Part shown: one piece after another, positions 56,429 to 64,000 of the stretch
Layout of the letters: each line of letters starts with the position of its first letter
Position numbering within the stretch: position 1 is the first letter of the stretch
Assembly: GCF_003050925.1 (NCBI RefSeq)
Contig: NZ_QAOV01000003.1
Location: 1-64,000, forward strand
Length of the DNA stretch: 64,000 nucleotides
Origin: Pseudomonas sp. GV085
Lineage (GTDB): Bacteria > Pseudomonadota > Gammaproteobacteria > Pseudomonadales > Pseudomonadaceae
Direction: 5' to 3'
Translations under genes and position numbers: made by a program
The notes under the pieces: model-generated
What the model was told of the DNA's origin: nothing
Database searches by the model: none
What the model saw: only the letters and a program-made list of their open reading frames with translations

Positions 56429-58246
56429 ATGCTGCTCATGAAACCGACTCTCCCTCCCAGACCCCGTTGGCGCAGCCTGGCCCTGCTGGCACTGTGCCTG
56501 GCGCCGTTGCTGTGGCCGCTGCAGCATCTCGCCGAGCGTTACTACCGCAGCGAGCTGGCCAGTCAGAATCGTCAGACCCTCGACCTCTACGTCGCCAACC
56601 TGCTGGGTACCCTGCATCGCTATGAAGTGCTGCCGCAGATCCTCGGCGACCTGCCGGCCTTGCGTGCCGTTCTTGGCGCACCGGACGATGGCGTCACCCA
56701 AGGCAACGCCAACCGCCTGCTGAAAAACATCGCCACCCAGACCGGCGCCGAAGTCATGTACCTGATGGACGCCAACGGCAAGACCCTGGCCGCCTCCAAC
56801 TGGGACAAGCACGACAGTTTCGTCGGGCGCAATTTTTCCTTCCGTCCGTATTTCAGCGAAGCCATGGCCGGGCGGCTCGGGCGCTTTTTCGGCCTGGGCA
56901 CCACCTCCGCCAAGCGCGGCTACTTCTTCGCCGCCGGCGTGCGTGATGGCGAAAAAATCGTCGGCGTGCTGGTGGTCAAGGTCGACCTCGACCACACCGA
57001 AAGCCTCTGGGGAAAAACCCCGGAACAACTGCTGCTGACCGACCGCAACGGCGTGGTCATTCTCACCTCGCGACCGGAGTGGCGATTCCGCTCGACCCGC
57101 CCGTTGAACGAGGAAGAAGGCAAAGCCATCACCGCGATTCAACCCTATCCAACCCGCGAGCCAAAACCGCTGAAACTCAATCCCAATGCCTGGCTGACCC
57201 AGACCCAGCAGATCGCCGAAACCGGCTGGGACGTCAGCATCCTGGCCCCGCGCACCTTGATCGACCGCCCGGTGCGCACGGTGGTGGCCATCGGTGGTGC
57301 AACGTTGCTGGTGTTGATGTTGCTGCTCGGCCTGATGATGCAGCGCCGCCGCCATTACCTCGAACGCATTGCTTTCGAAGCCAAGGCCCGGCGCGAGCTG
57401 GAAGGTCGGGTCGCCGAGCGCACCAGCGATCTCGAAGGCCTGAACCGGCGCCTGAAACAGGAAGTGCTGGAGCGCGAACAGGCTCAGCAGGAGCTGGTAC
57501 GCGCCCAGGATGATCTGGTGCAGGCCGGCAAATTGTCGGCACTGGGCACCATGTCGGCGAGCATCAGCCACGAACTCAATCAGCCGCTGGCAGCGATTCG
57601 CAGCTACGCGGAAAACGCCGAAGTGCTGCTCGATCACCAGCGCACCGACGATGCCCGCGGCAACCTCAAGCTGATCAGCGAATTGACCGGTCGCATGGCC
57701 TCGATCATCGCCCACTTGCGCGCCTTTGCCCGACGCGACCGGCATGCCCCGGAAAGCGTCGCCCTGCAACCGGCGCTGGACGATGCCCTGGCCTTGTTGG
57801 CCAAGCGTCGACGCAGCATGGAAGTCGAGCTGATCCGTGACTTGCCCGCCGCCACCCTGTGGGTCGAGGCCGGGGAAACCCGCCTGCGCCAGGTGCTTGG
57901 CAATCTGCTGGCCAACGCCCTGGATGCCCTGACGGAAAAAGGTCCGCCACGTAAACTCTGGCTAAGTGCCCAATCCACGGCCGATGGCGTCAACCTGTAC
58001 ATTCGCGACAACGGCCCCGGCTTTTGCATGGAAGCCCTTGGGCGCGCCAGCGAGCCGTTCTACACCACCAAGACCCGAACCCAGGGCCTCGGTCTGGGGC
58101 TGGCGATTTGCGAAACCCTGATGCGCGCCTTCGGCGGTGAACTGTCGTTCGCCAATCACAAGGAGGGCGGCGCCCTGATTACCCTGAAGCTGCGCGCAGG
58201 CGCACCGGGCGTGAGCCTGCAACCGTCCGAGGACCGAAGTGCATGA
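56429..58246 (+). CDS. dctB: C4-dicarboxylate sensor histidine kinase DctB
   Basis: The 605-residue kinase has TM1 at about 18-38, a periplasmic PAS-like sensor to about 285, including TGAEVMYLMDANGKTLAASN, TM2 (VVAIGGATLLVLMLLLGLMM), then a coiled coil and a catalytic core: the phospho-His in SASISHELNQPLAAIRSYAE, the N-box LGNLLANALDAL, and GLGLGLAICETL. The family senses succinate, fumarate and malate. No Shine-Dalgarno precedes either the ATG at 56429 or a second one at 56438. It overlaps dctD by 4 bp. The transporter gene dctA is not in the window. Confidence 0.88.
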   Translation: MLLMKPTLPPRPRWRSLALLALCLAPLLWPLQHLAERYYRSELASQNRQTLDLYVANLLGTLHRYEVLPQILGDLPALRAVLGAPDDGVTQGNANRLLKNIATQTGAEVMYLMDANGKTLAASNWDKHDSFVGRNFSFRPYFSEAMAGRLGRFFGLGTTSAKRGYFFAAGVRDGEKIVGVLVVKVDLDHTESLWGKTPEQLLLTDRNGVVILTSRPEWRFRSTRPLNEEEGKAITAIQPYPTREPKPLKLNPNAWLTQTQQIAETGWDVSILAPRTLIDRPVRTVVAIGGATLLVLMLLLGLMMQRRRHYLERIAFEAKARRELEGRVAERTSDLEGLNRRLKQEVLEREQAQQELVRAQDDLVQAGKLSALGTMSASISHELNQPLAAIRSYAENAEVLLDHQRTDDARGNLKLISELTGRMASIIAHLRAFARRDRHAPESVALQPALDDALALLAKRRRSMEVELIRDLPAATLWVEAGETRLRQVLGNLLANALDALTEKGPPRKLWLSAQSTADGVNLYIRDNGPGFCMEALGRASEPFYTTKTRTQGLGLGLAICETLMRAFGGELSFANHKEGGALITLKLRAGAPGVSLQPSEDRSA

Positions 58247-59637
58247 CCATCGACAACCGCATTCAGGTCGTGTTGATCGACGACGATCCCCACTTGCGCC
58301 AGGCCCTGAGCCAGACGCTGGATCTGGCGGGCCTGAAAATCCTGCCGCTGGCCGAAGCCAAGGGCCTGGCCGCGCAACTGGAGCGCGACTGGCCGGGTGT
58401 GGTGGTCAGTGATATCCGTATGCCCGGCATGGACGGTCTCGAACTGCTGACCGAACTGCACGCCCAGGACCCTGAGCTACCGGTGCTGTTGATCACCGGC
58501 CACGGCGATGTGCCGCTGGCCGTGCAGGCCATGCGTGCCGGGGCGTATGACTTTCTGGAAAAGCCCTTCGCCAGCGACGCCCTGCTCGACAGTGTGCGCC
58601 GAGCGCTGGCCCTGCGTCGGCTGGTGCTGGACAACCGCAGCCTGCGGTTGGCCTTGAGCGACCGCAATGAGCTGAGCGCCCGCCTGGTTGGCCACTCACC
58701 TTCGATGCTGCGCCTGCGCGAGCAGATCGGTGCCCTGGCGGCGACCAAGGCCGATGTACTGATCCTCGGCGAAACCGGCGCTGGCAAAGAAGTCGTGGCC
58801 CGGGCGCTGCACGATTTATCAAGCCGTCGCAACGGTCCGTTCGTGGCGATCAACGCCGGTGCCCTGGCCGAATCAGTGGTCGAAAGCGAGCTGTTCGGCC
58901 ACGAGCCCGGCGCCTTCACTGGCGCGCAAAAGCGTCGCATCGGCAAGTTCGAATTCGCCAATGGCGGCACGCTGTTCCTCGATGAAATCGAAAGCATGAG
59001 CCTGGACGTACAGGTCAAATTGCTGCGCTTGCTGCAAGAACGGGTAGTCGAACGCCTGGGCGGCAATCAACTGATCCCGCTGGACATCCGCATCATCGCC
59101 GCCACCAAGGAAGACCTGCGCCAGGCGGCAGATCAAGGACGTTTCCGTGCCGACTTGTATTACCGCCTGAATGTCGCGCCATTGCGGATTCCACCATTGC
59201 GCGAACGGGGCGAAGATGCGCTGATGCTGTTCCAGCATTTCGCCGATGAAGCCAGTGCCCGCCACGGCTTGCCGCCCCATGAGCTGCAACCGGGACAACG
59301 TGCCTTGCTGCTGCGCCACACCTGGCCAGGCAACGTGCGCGAGCTGCAAAATGCGGCCGAGCGTTTTGCCCTCGGGCTGGAACTGGCCCTCGACAACAAC
59401 ACGCCGCAAGGCGGTGCTGGCAACAGGGTCGAAGTCGTCAGCGGCGGTTTGAGCGAGCAAGTGGAGAACTTCGAAAAAACCCTCATCGCCGCCGAACTGG
59501 CACGCTCGCACAGCTCCGTGCGCAGCGTCGCCGAAGCCCTCGGCATTCCGCGCAAGACCCTGCACGACAAACTGCGTAAACATGGTCTGAGTTTTGCCGA
59601 CAGTGGCGCCTCGGCCCATCCTGACGACCTCGACTGA
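58243..59637 (+). CDS. dctD: C4-dicarboxylate response regulator DctD
   Basis: The 464-residue sigma-54 activator has a receiver domain (VLIDDDP, phospho-Asp57 in VVVSDIRMPGMDG), an AAA+ domain with Walker A GETGAGKE, intact ESELFGHEPGAFTGAQKRR, Walker B GGTLFLDEIES, and a C-terminal Fis-type HTH, SVRSVAEALGIPRKTLHDKL. It should activate dctA with sigma-54. It is a complete activator, in contrast to the protein at 919-1848. Confidence 0.92.
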   Translation: MTIDNRIQVVLIDDDPHLRQALSQTLDLAGLKILPLAEAKGLAAQLERDWPGVVVSDIRMPGMDGLELLTELHAQDPELPVLLITGHGDVPLAVQAMRAGAYDFLEKPFASDALLDSVRRALALRRLVLDNRSLRLALSDRNELSARLVGHSPSMLRLREQIGALAATKADVLILGETGAGKEVVARALHDLSSRRNGPFVAINAGALAESVVESELFGHEPGAFTGAQKRRIGKFEFANGGTLFLDEIESMSLDVQVKLLRLLQERVVERLGGNQLIPLDIRIIAATKEDLRQAADQGRFRADLYYRLNVAPLRIPPLRERGEDALMLFQHFADEASARHGLPPHELQPGQRALLLRHTWPGNVRELQNAAERFALGLELALDNNTPQGGAGNRVEVVSGGLSEQVENFEKTLIAAELARSHSSVRSVAEALGIPRKTLHDKLRKHGLSFADSGASAHPDDLD

Positions 59638-59677
59638 GCTACCGTCCAATCATCCACTTCAAGCAAGAGGCCCCTGA

Positions 59678-60133
59678 ATGAGCCGCGACAGTCGACAACT
59701 GGAATCAGTCCTCCATCACGACATTCCCCTCACCCGGGACATGGGCCTCAAAGTGCTCGACTGGCATGACCAGCAACTGCGCCTGCACTTGCCGCTGGAA
59801 GCCAACGTCAATCACAAGAGCACCATGTTCGGCGGCAGCCTGTATTGCGGCGCGGTGCTGGCCGGTTGGGGCTGGCTGCATTTGCGCCTCAAGGAAGAAG
59901 GCATTACCGACGGGCACATCGTGATTCAGGAAGGGCAGATCAGCTATCCGCTGCCAGTGACGGGCGATGCCAACGCCATTTGCCAGGCGCCGGATCCGGT
60001 GATCTGGAAGAAATTCCTGACCACCTTCCAACGATACAGCCGAGCGCGATTGACGCTGCATACGCGGGTCGTCAATGAAGGCCGTGATGAGGATGCGGTG
60101 AGGTTTATCGGGCAGTACGTGCTGCACCGCTGA
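59678..60133 (+). CDS. YiiD C-terminal-type hotdog thioesterase
   Basis: The 151-residue protein matches the putative thioesterase domain found at the C-terminus of YiiD. It has LPLEANVNHKSTMFGGSLYC, GWGWLHLRLKEEGITDGHIV and a C-terminal TRVVNEGRDEDAVRFIGQYV. It is likely a cytosolic acyl-CoA or acyl-ACP hydrolase of unknown substrate. AGAGG precedes the ATG, 41 bp after dctD. Confidence 0.78.
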   Translation: MSRDSRQLESVLHHDIPLTRDMGLKVLDWHDQQLRLHLPLEANVNHKSTMFGGSLYCGAVLAGWGWLHLRLKEEGITDGHIVIQEGQISYPLPVTGDANAICQAPDPVIWKKFLTTFQRYSRARLTLHTRVVNEGRDEDAVRFIGQYVLHR

Positions 60134-60154
60134 GTCGGATCAGGCACAAAAATC

Positions 60155-60184
60155 TGTGGTGAGGGGGCTTGCCCCCTCACCACA
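60155..60184. repeat. Perfect hairpin GTGAGGGGGCTTGCCCCCTCAC
   Basis: GTGGTGAGGGGGC and its exact inverse flank TT. It belongs to another Pseudomonas REP-like class or may stop transcription between the convergent thioesterase and cysQ genes. No T run follows. Confidence 0.75.
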
Positions 60185-60199
60185 AAGTCGGAGGCAGCC

Positions 60200-61027
60200 T
60201 CAGGAGCGGGCCAGTTCCAGCAGCTTCTCCCGCCAGGCCGCTTTCGCCGGCAACGCCAGAAAGAATGGGTTCAACAGCGACTCCCGCGCCGGATAGCTGA
60301 ACGGCTCACCGCTCAACTCCAGCACCTCACCACCCGCGCCTTCCAGCACGCCTTGCGCTGCCGCCGTGTCCCACTGCGAAGTCGGTGCCAGACGCGGATA
60401 GCAATCCGCCGCCCCTTCGGCCAGCAGGCAAAACTTCAGCGAGCTGCCGATATTGGCCAGTTGCAGCTCGCCAAGACTGGCGCTCAACCCGGCCAGCAAA
60501 CGCTCCTGCTCCGGGCTCGAATGTCGACGGCTGGCCACCACGGTGAACGACTCGCCTGGCGCTAATGCATCACGCACCTTGATCGCCACCGGCGTGCCAC
60601 CTTTATCGCCGCGCCAGGCACCTAGGCCGGCGCCACCGACATAAAAACGCCCGTTGGTCGGCATCGACACCACGCCGAACACCACCCGACCGTTTTCGAT
60701 CAGGGCGATGTTGACGGTGAACTCTTCGCTGCCGCTGATGAACTCCTTGGTGCCATCCAGCGGATCAACCAGCCACCAGCGCTGCCATCCGGCCCGCACG
60801 CTTTGAGGGATGTTGGCGTCCTCTTCGGAGAGCACCGCAATGCTCGGGTCCAGTTTCGTCAGCCCGGCCAGAATCAGATGGTGTGCGGCCAGGTCAGCAG
60901 CGGTCACCGGCGAATCATCAGCCTTCGCCGTGACGGCCGTGCCCGTGCGCCAGAACGGCAGGATCGCCTCACCGGCCTGCAAGGCCAACTCGATGACCGG
61001 TGCCATCAACGGATGCGGGAAGTTCAT
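60200..61027 (-). CDS. cysQ: 3'(2'),5'-bisphosphate nucleotidase CysQ
   Basis: The 275-residue inositol-monophosphatase-fold enzyme removes PAP, the by-product of sulfate assimilation. Metal-binding motifs are present: SEEDANIP, WLVDPLDGTKEFISGSEEFT and SQWDTAAAQGVLEGAGG. The ATG overlaps the nudE stop by 4 bp. Confidence 0.92.
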   Translation of the reverse strand: MNFPHPLMAPVIELALQAGEAILPFWRTGTAVTAKADDSPVTAADLAAHHLILAGLTKLDPSIAVLSEEDANIPQSVRAGWQRWWLVDPLDGTKEFISGSEEFTVNIALIENGRVVFGVVSMPTNGRFYVGGAGLGAWRGDKGGTPVAIKVRDALAPGESFTVVASRRHSSPEQERLLAGLSASLGELQLANIGSSLKFCLLAEGAADCYPRLAPTSQWDTAAAQGVLEGAGGEVLELSGEPFSYPARESLLNPFFLALPAKAAWREKLLELARS

Positions 61028-61590
61028 GGCTGGAACGCTCCGCGCTGAGTCAACAGGTCTCGGGCCAGGTACAGCGCCGCCAAGGCTCGGCCTTCAGTAA
61101 ATTGCGGGTTTTGCGCCAGCGCCGAGAGTTCACGCAGATTGATCTTGTCCACCCGCATCGGCTCGGGCTCGTCGCCTTCCAGACGCTCTTCGTAGAGGTC
61201 GGTGGCCAGCACCACCTGAATCTTCTGGCTCATGTAACCCGGGGACAGCGACAGCTCGGTCAGGTGCTCCAGTTGCCGCGCACCGAAACCGGCCTCTTCC
61301 TTGAGCTCACGCTCGGCCGCCGCCAGCACGTCTTCACCCGGCTCGATCAAACCCTTGGGCAACGACATTTCATATTCATCGGTACCGCCGCAATACTCCT
61401 CGACCAGTACCGCATGCTCGGCATCGAGCATCGCCACGATCATCACCGCGCCGTACCCGGCACCCTTGCCGACCAGGCGTTCATAGGTGCGTTCCACGCC
61501 GTTGGAAAAGCGCAACTTCAGCTCTTCCACGCAGAATAATCGACTGGTGGCGACAATTTCGCGGGCGAGTATGGTGGGTTTCTGGCGCAT
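61024..61590 (-). CDS. nudE: ADP compounds hydrolase NudE
   Basis: The 188-residue Nudix hydrolase of ADP-ribose, NADH and Ap3A has the Nudix box starting GLIEPGEDVLAAAERELKEE and continuing AGFGA. It begins MRQKPTILAREIVATSRLFC. It is translationally coupled to cysQ, a common pairing in gammaproteobacteria, and divergent from yrfG. Confidence 0.92.
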   Translation of the reverse strand: MRQKPTILAREIVATSRLFCVEELKLRFSNGVERTYERLVGKGAGYGAVMIVAMLDAEHAVLVEEYCGGTDEYEMSLPKGLIEPGEDVLAAAERELKEEAGFGARQLEHLTELSLSPGYMSQKIQVVLATDLYEERLEGDEPEPMRVDKINLRELSALAQNPQFTEGRALAALYLARDLLTQRGAFQP

Positions 61591-61678
61591 GCAAAGCTCC
61601 TTGGCGTGAACGCGCTACTATAACGCGGCTTTCCCGATTGTTTACGCCAGAAATCTTTCTACTGCCCGAGACGTTGCC

Positions 61679-62341
61679 ATGCCTTCATTACCCTGGTCCG
61701 ACATCGATACCGTTCTGCTGGACATGGACGGCACGCTGCTGGACCTGCATTTCGACAACCACTTCTGGATGGAGCACCTGCCCCAGCGTTACGCCGAACT
61801 GCACGGGGTCAGCCGGGCCATGGCCGAGATGGAATTGCAGCCGTTGTTCGAGCGCAATGCCGGCCAGTTGCAGTGGTACTGCCTGGATTTCTGGAGCGCC
61901 GAACTGAAGCTGTCGGTGCGCGACCTGAAACTGGAAACCGCGCACCTGATCGCCCTGCGCCCGGATGCCGACACCTTTCTGGCGGCGATCAAACGGGCCG
62001 GCAAGCGCGTGGTGCTGATCACCAATGCCCATCGGGATGCGCTGTCGTTGAAGCTGGAAAAAGTCGAGCTGGCGCCGTACTTCGAGCGCTTGATCAGCTC
62101 CCATGACTACGGCTTCCCCAAGGAAAACCCGCAGTTCTGGGATGCGTTGCAAGCCGACATCGATTTCGATCCGGCGCGCAGCCTGTTCATCGACGACACC
62201 TTGCCAATCCTGCGCAGTGCACGGGACTTTGGCGTGGCGCATTTGCTGGCCGTGCGTGAGCCGGACAGCCGCAAGGGGCCGAAGGATACGGCGGAGTTTG
62301 CGGCGGTGGGGGATTATCGGGATTTGATTGCGGGGCTTTGA
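61679..62341 (+). CDS. yrfG: HAD-family GMP/IMP nucleotidase YrfG
   Basis: The 220-residue HAD phosphatase has motif I LLDMDGTLLDLHFD, motif II LITNAHRDAL, Lys in YGFPKENPQFWDAL for motif III, and LFIDDTLPILRSA for motif IV. It dephosphorylates purine nucleotides. The Shine-Dalgarno is weak (GAGACG). It is divergent from nudE, as in many gammaproteobacteria. Confidence 0.88.
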   Translation: MPSLPWSDIDTVLLDMDGTLLDLHFDNHFWMEHLPQRYAELHGVSRAMAEMELQPLFERNAGQLQWYCLDFWSAELKLSVRDLKLETAHLIALRPDADTFLAAIKRAGKRVVLITNAHRDALSLKLEKVELAPYFERLISSHDYGFPKENPQFWDALQADIDFDPARSLFIDDTLPILRSARDFGVAHLLAVREPDSRKGPKDTAEFAAVGDYRDLIAGL

Positions 62342-62434
62342 TTGACCTACGGGCCTCGCATTACTCGGGAATCCGGCCCGACCAATGACCCCGCTTGCTA
62401 TAGAATCGGCCCCTTCCCGCGCCCAGGAGCGAAG

Positions 62435-63322
62435 ATGGACATCAAGCAGCTGAAATTCCTCATCGCGCTCGACGAAACCCGCCATTTCGGTCAGGCCGCC
62501 GCGCGCTGCCACATTACTCAACCGACACTGTCGATGCGCCTGCGCAACCTCGAAGAAGAACTCGACCTGCCGCTGGTCAATCGCGGTCAGCGCTTCGAAG
62601 GTTTTACGGCGCCGGGCGAGCGAGTGCTGGCGTGGGCACGCACGGTGCTGGCGGCGTACGACGGCTTGTACGCCGAGGCGGCCGCCTGTCGCGGCAATCT
62701 GGTCGGTACGTTGCGTCTGGGCGTGGTGCCGCTGTCGAGTTTCGATCCGCTGCCGCTGTTGCAACGCCTGCATGCCGAGCATCCGAACCTGCGCTTCGAG
62801 CTTTCAGCGCTGAGTTCGGAGCAAATACTCGAACAACTGGCGAACAATCGCCTGGACCTCGGTGTTTCCTACCTGGAGCGCCTGGACACCGAACACTTCG
62901 ACTCCCTGGCCTTCAGCGAAACCCGCATGGGGCTGCTCTACGACCAACGCTTTTTCAGCTTTGGCGAGGCGCCGCTGAGCTGGGAATCATTGATCGAACT
63001 GCCACTGGGCATGCTCTCCAGCGGCATGCATTTTCGCCAATCCATCGACCACAACTTCCACAGCCGCGGCCTCACCCCACAGCCGCTGTTGCAAACGGAT
63101 GCCGTGCATCAACTTTTACAAACTGTGCACGGTGGTTTGTGCTGCGCCGTGATGCCGTTGGACGGAGGTCTGGAAGAGCTGACCGATCATCTGCGCCTGC
63201 AACCGATCGAAAACGCCCAGACCGTGGGCCGGCTGGGGCTGATCATGCGTCGCAGCGCGCCACGCTCGGCCTTGGCGGAGGCCTGTTTCGCGATTTATCG
63301 ACAATCGTTGCCCAGTGCTTGA
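62435..63322 (+). CDS. LysR-family transcriptional regulator
   Basis: The 295-residue protein has an N-terminal LysR HTH (DETRHFGQAAARCHITQPTL, SMRLRNLEEELDLPLVNRGQ) and an effector domain with LRLGVVPLSSFDPLPLLQRL. It lacks the OxyR cysteine pair at the expected positions, so I do not call it OxyR. AGGAG precedes the ATG at 62435; an open frame from 62342 adds 31 unlikely residues. It lies 92 bp before fdhD on the same strand and may regulate formate dehydrogenase maturation genes. Confidence 0.85.
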   Translation: MDIKQLKFLIALDETRHFGQAAARCHITQPTLSMRLRNLEEELDLPLVNRGQRFEGFTAPGERVLAWARTVLAAYDGLYAEAAACRGNLVGTLRLGVVPLSSFDPLPLLQRLHAEHPNLRFELSALSSEQILEQLANNRLDLGVSYLERLDTEHFDSLAFSETRMGLLYDQRFFSFGEAPLSWESLIELPLGMLSSGMHFRQSIDHNFHSRGLTPQPLLQTDAVHQLLQTVHGGLCCAVMPLDGGLEELTDHLRLQPIENAQTVGRLGLIMRRSAPRSALAEACFAIYRQSLPSA

Positions 63323-63361
63323 TCGACAGTATCTATCGGTACATCAGTACTAACGATTAGA

Positions 63362-63378
63362 CGTGACAAGTTGTCACG
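63362..63378. promoter_or_regulatory. Palindrome upstream of fdhD
   Basis: CGTGACAA and its exact inverse TTGTCACG flank a single G, 36 bp before the fdhD ATG. It is positioned as an operator or activator site; the binding protein is unknown. Confidence 0.5.
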
Positions 63379-63414
63379 CCTAGTCTTAAAGCTGATCAAA
63401 CCGTCGGTGATGCC

Positions 63415-64000
63415 ATGAACACCAAGCGCCCAGTCTGCGCGGCGCCTGCCCTCGAAACGCCCGCGCCCGCCGCCAGCCAGACATACAGTTACAGCAACCT
63501 TGCAGACACGGAATCGACCAGCACCGCGCTGGCCGAGGAAGTCGCGTTGGCGATTGCCTACAACGGCATCAGCCAGGCCGTCATGCTGGTGACACCCACG
63601 GACCTCGAAGACTTCATTGTCGGTTTCAGCCTGGGCAGCGGGATCATCGAGGACGCCACTGATATTTATGACCTGCAACTGACCGGCTCTGGCTCGGCGC
63701 AATACGCGCAAGTGACCATCGCCAACCGCGCCTTCTGGAACCTCAAGCAGCAGCGTCGGCAACTGGCCGGCACCAGCGGTTGCGGGCTGTGCGGTGTGGA
63801 AGCAGTGGAGCAGGCACTGCCCGAGCTTCAGGTGTTGCCTGGCGCACCCTTGCCGCCTGCCGAATGGCTCGACGGCCTGCGCCAGCGCATCGGCGCGTTC
63901 CAGCCCCTTGGCCAGCACAGTGGTGCGGTACATGCCGCGGTGTTCATGAATGATCAGGGCGAGTTGCTGCTGGGTCGCGAAGACATCGGTCGGCACAACG
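63415..64000 (+). CDS. fdhD: Formate dehydrogenase accessory sulfurtransferase FdhD (3' end beyond the window)
   Basis: The first 195 codons are visible and run off the right edge. They contain EEVALAIAYNGISQAVMLVT, TDLEDFIVGFSLGSGIIED, the sulfur-transfer motif SGCGLCGVE (the CxxC pair) and AVHAAVFMNDQGELLLGRED near the edge. FdhD moves sulfur from IscS to the molybdenum cofactor of formate dehydrogenase. A Pro/Ala-rich N-terminal stretch of about 20 residues precedes the conserved part. Confidence 0.9.
   Translation, partial: MNTKRPVCAAPALETPAPAASQTYSYSNLADTESTSTALAEEVALAIAYNGISQAVMLVTPTDLEDFIVGFSLGSGIIEDATDIYDLQLTGSGSAQYAQVTIANRAFWNLKQQRRQLAGTSGCGLCGVEAVEQALPELQVLPGAPLPPAEWLDGLRQRIGAFQPLGQHSGAVHAAVFMNDQGELLLGREDIGRHN

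Noticed and set aside
56069..57769. Long open frame opposite rfbC/dctB
   Set aside because: It crosses two genes with clear domain content and shows no family motif.
60155..60184. Rho-independent terminator
   Set aside because: The stem is perfect but no T run follows on either strand, so it is listed as a repeat-like hairpin.
62435..63322. OxyR identity for the LysR protein
   Set aside because: The redox cysteine pair is not at the expected positions and no peroxide-defence genes are adjacent.

Overview
The window reads as chromosomal DNA of a fluorescent Pseudomonas (P. fluorescens group). The evidence is the GC-rich coding style, the Pseudomonas-type gene neighbourhoods (sfnB/metNIQ/cystine ABC, tauABCD, gshA-tex-ompR-envZ, rimK-hslR-hslO-pckA, dctBD, cysQ-nudE-yrfG) and about 18 dispersed REP/REPIN-type palindromes between genes. 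I see no rRNA, tRNA, CRISPR array, prophage or intact insertion sequence.

Layout. 1-4.4 kb: the tail of an unknown gene, a small serine hydrolase, a sigma-54 activator-like protein that appears to lack its DNA-binding end, a lone MetQ lipoprotein-type binding protein and a RecF/OLD-like ATPase. 4.5-9.7 kb: a translationally coupled triABC-type RND efflux operon with two adaptors. 9.8-11.5 kb: a methyltransferase and a DUF6124-like gene behind a long, strongly structured leader. 11.5-24.2 kb: a sulfur-scavenging region made of a second Met ABC transporter (metQ-metN-metI), an FMN-dependent monooxygenase, two SfnB-type dehydrogenases, an orphan two-domain protein, the cystine ABC transporter, D-cysteine desulfhydrase and serine acetyltransferase. 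24.5-29.9 kb: a BetT choline transporter behind a BetI-like operator, a short-chain dehydrogenase divergent from its LysR neighbour, and an aldo-keto reductase behind a LacI/Cra-type palindrome. 29.9-33.5 kb: tauABCD for taurine.

33.8-45.8 kb is core genome: gshA, a thioesterase, tex, ompR/envZ, rimK-rimB with a small coupled upstream ORF, hslR, hslO and pckA. 45.9-48.3 kb is an accessory insertion-like module: hipB-hipA followed by a DUF1493 acyl-carrier-like gene, all three coupled by ATGA overlaps, with repeated operator half-sites and a perfect 19-bp palindrome at its edge. 48.3-55.6 kb: an OprD-family porin, a DsbA-fold protein, a small conserved-looking protein, agmatine deiminase and a 970-residue kinase/M23-like/class III aminotransferase fusion. 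55.8-64 kb: rfbC, dctB/dctD, a thioesterase, cysQ-nudE, yrfG, a LysR regulator and the 5' part of fdhD, which runs off the window.

Themes. Sulfur supply dominates: methionine, cystine, taurine, organosulfur oxidation, D-cysteine, serine acetylation, glutathione, and CysQ for PAP removal. Several of these units carry AT-rich palindromes upstream that could bind CysB-type or local regulators. The best candidates for undescribed biology are the DUF6124 leader RNA with two competing complementary segments, the hipBA-DUF1493 trio, the small ORF coupled to rimB, and the apparently HTH-less sigma-54 activator that ends inside a REPIN.
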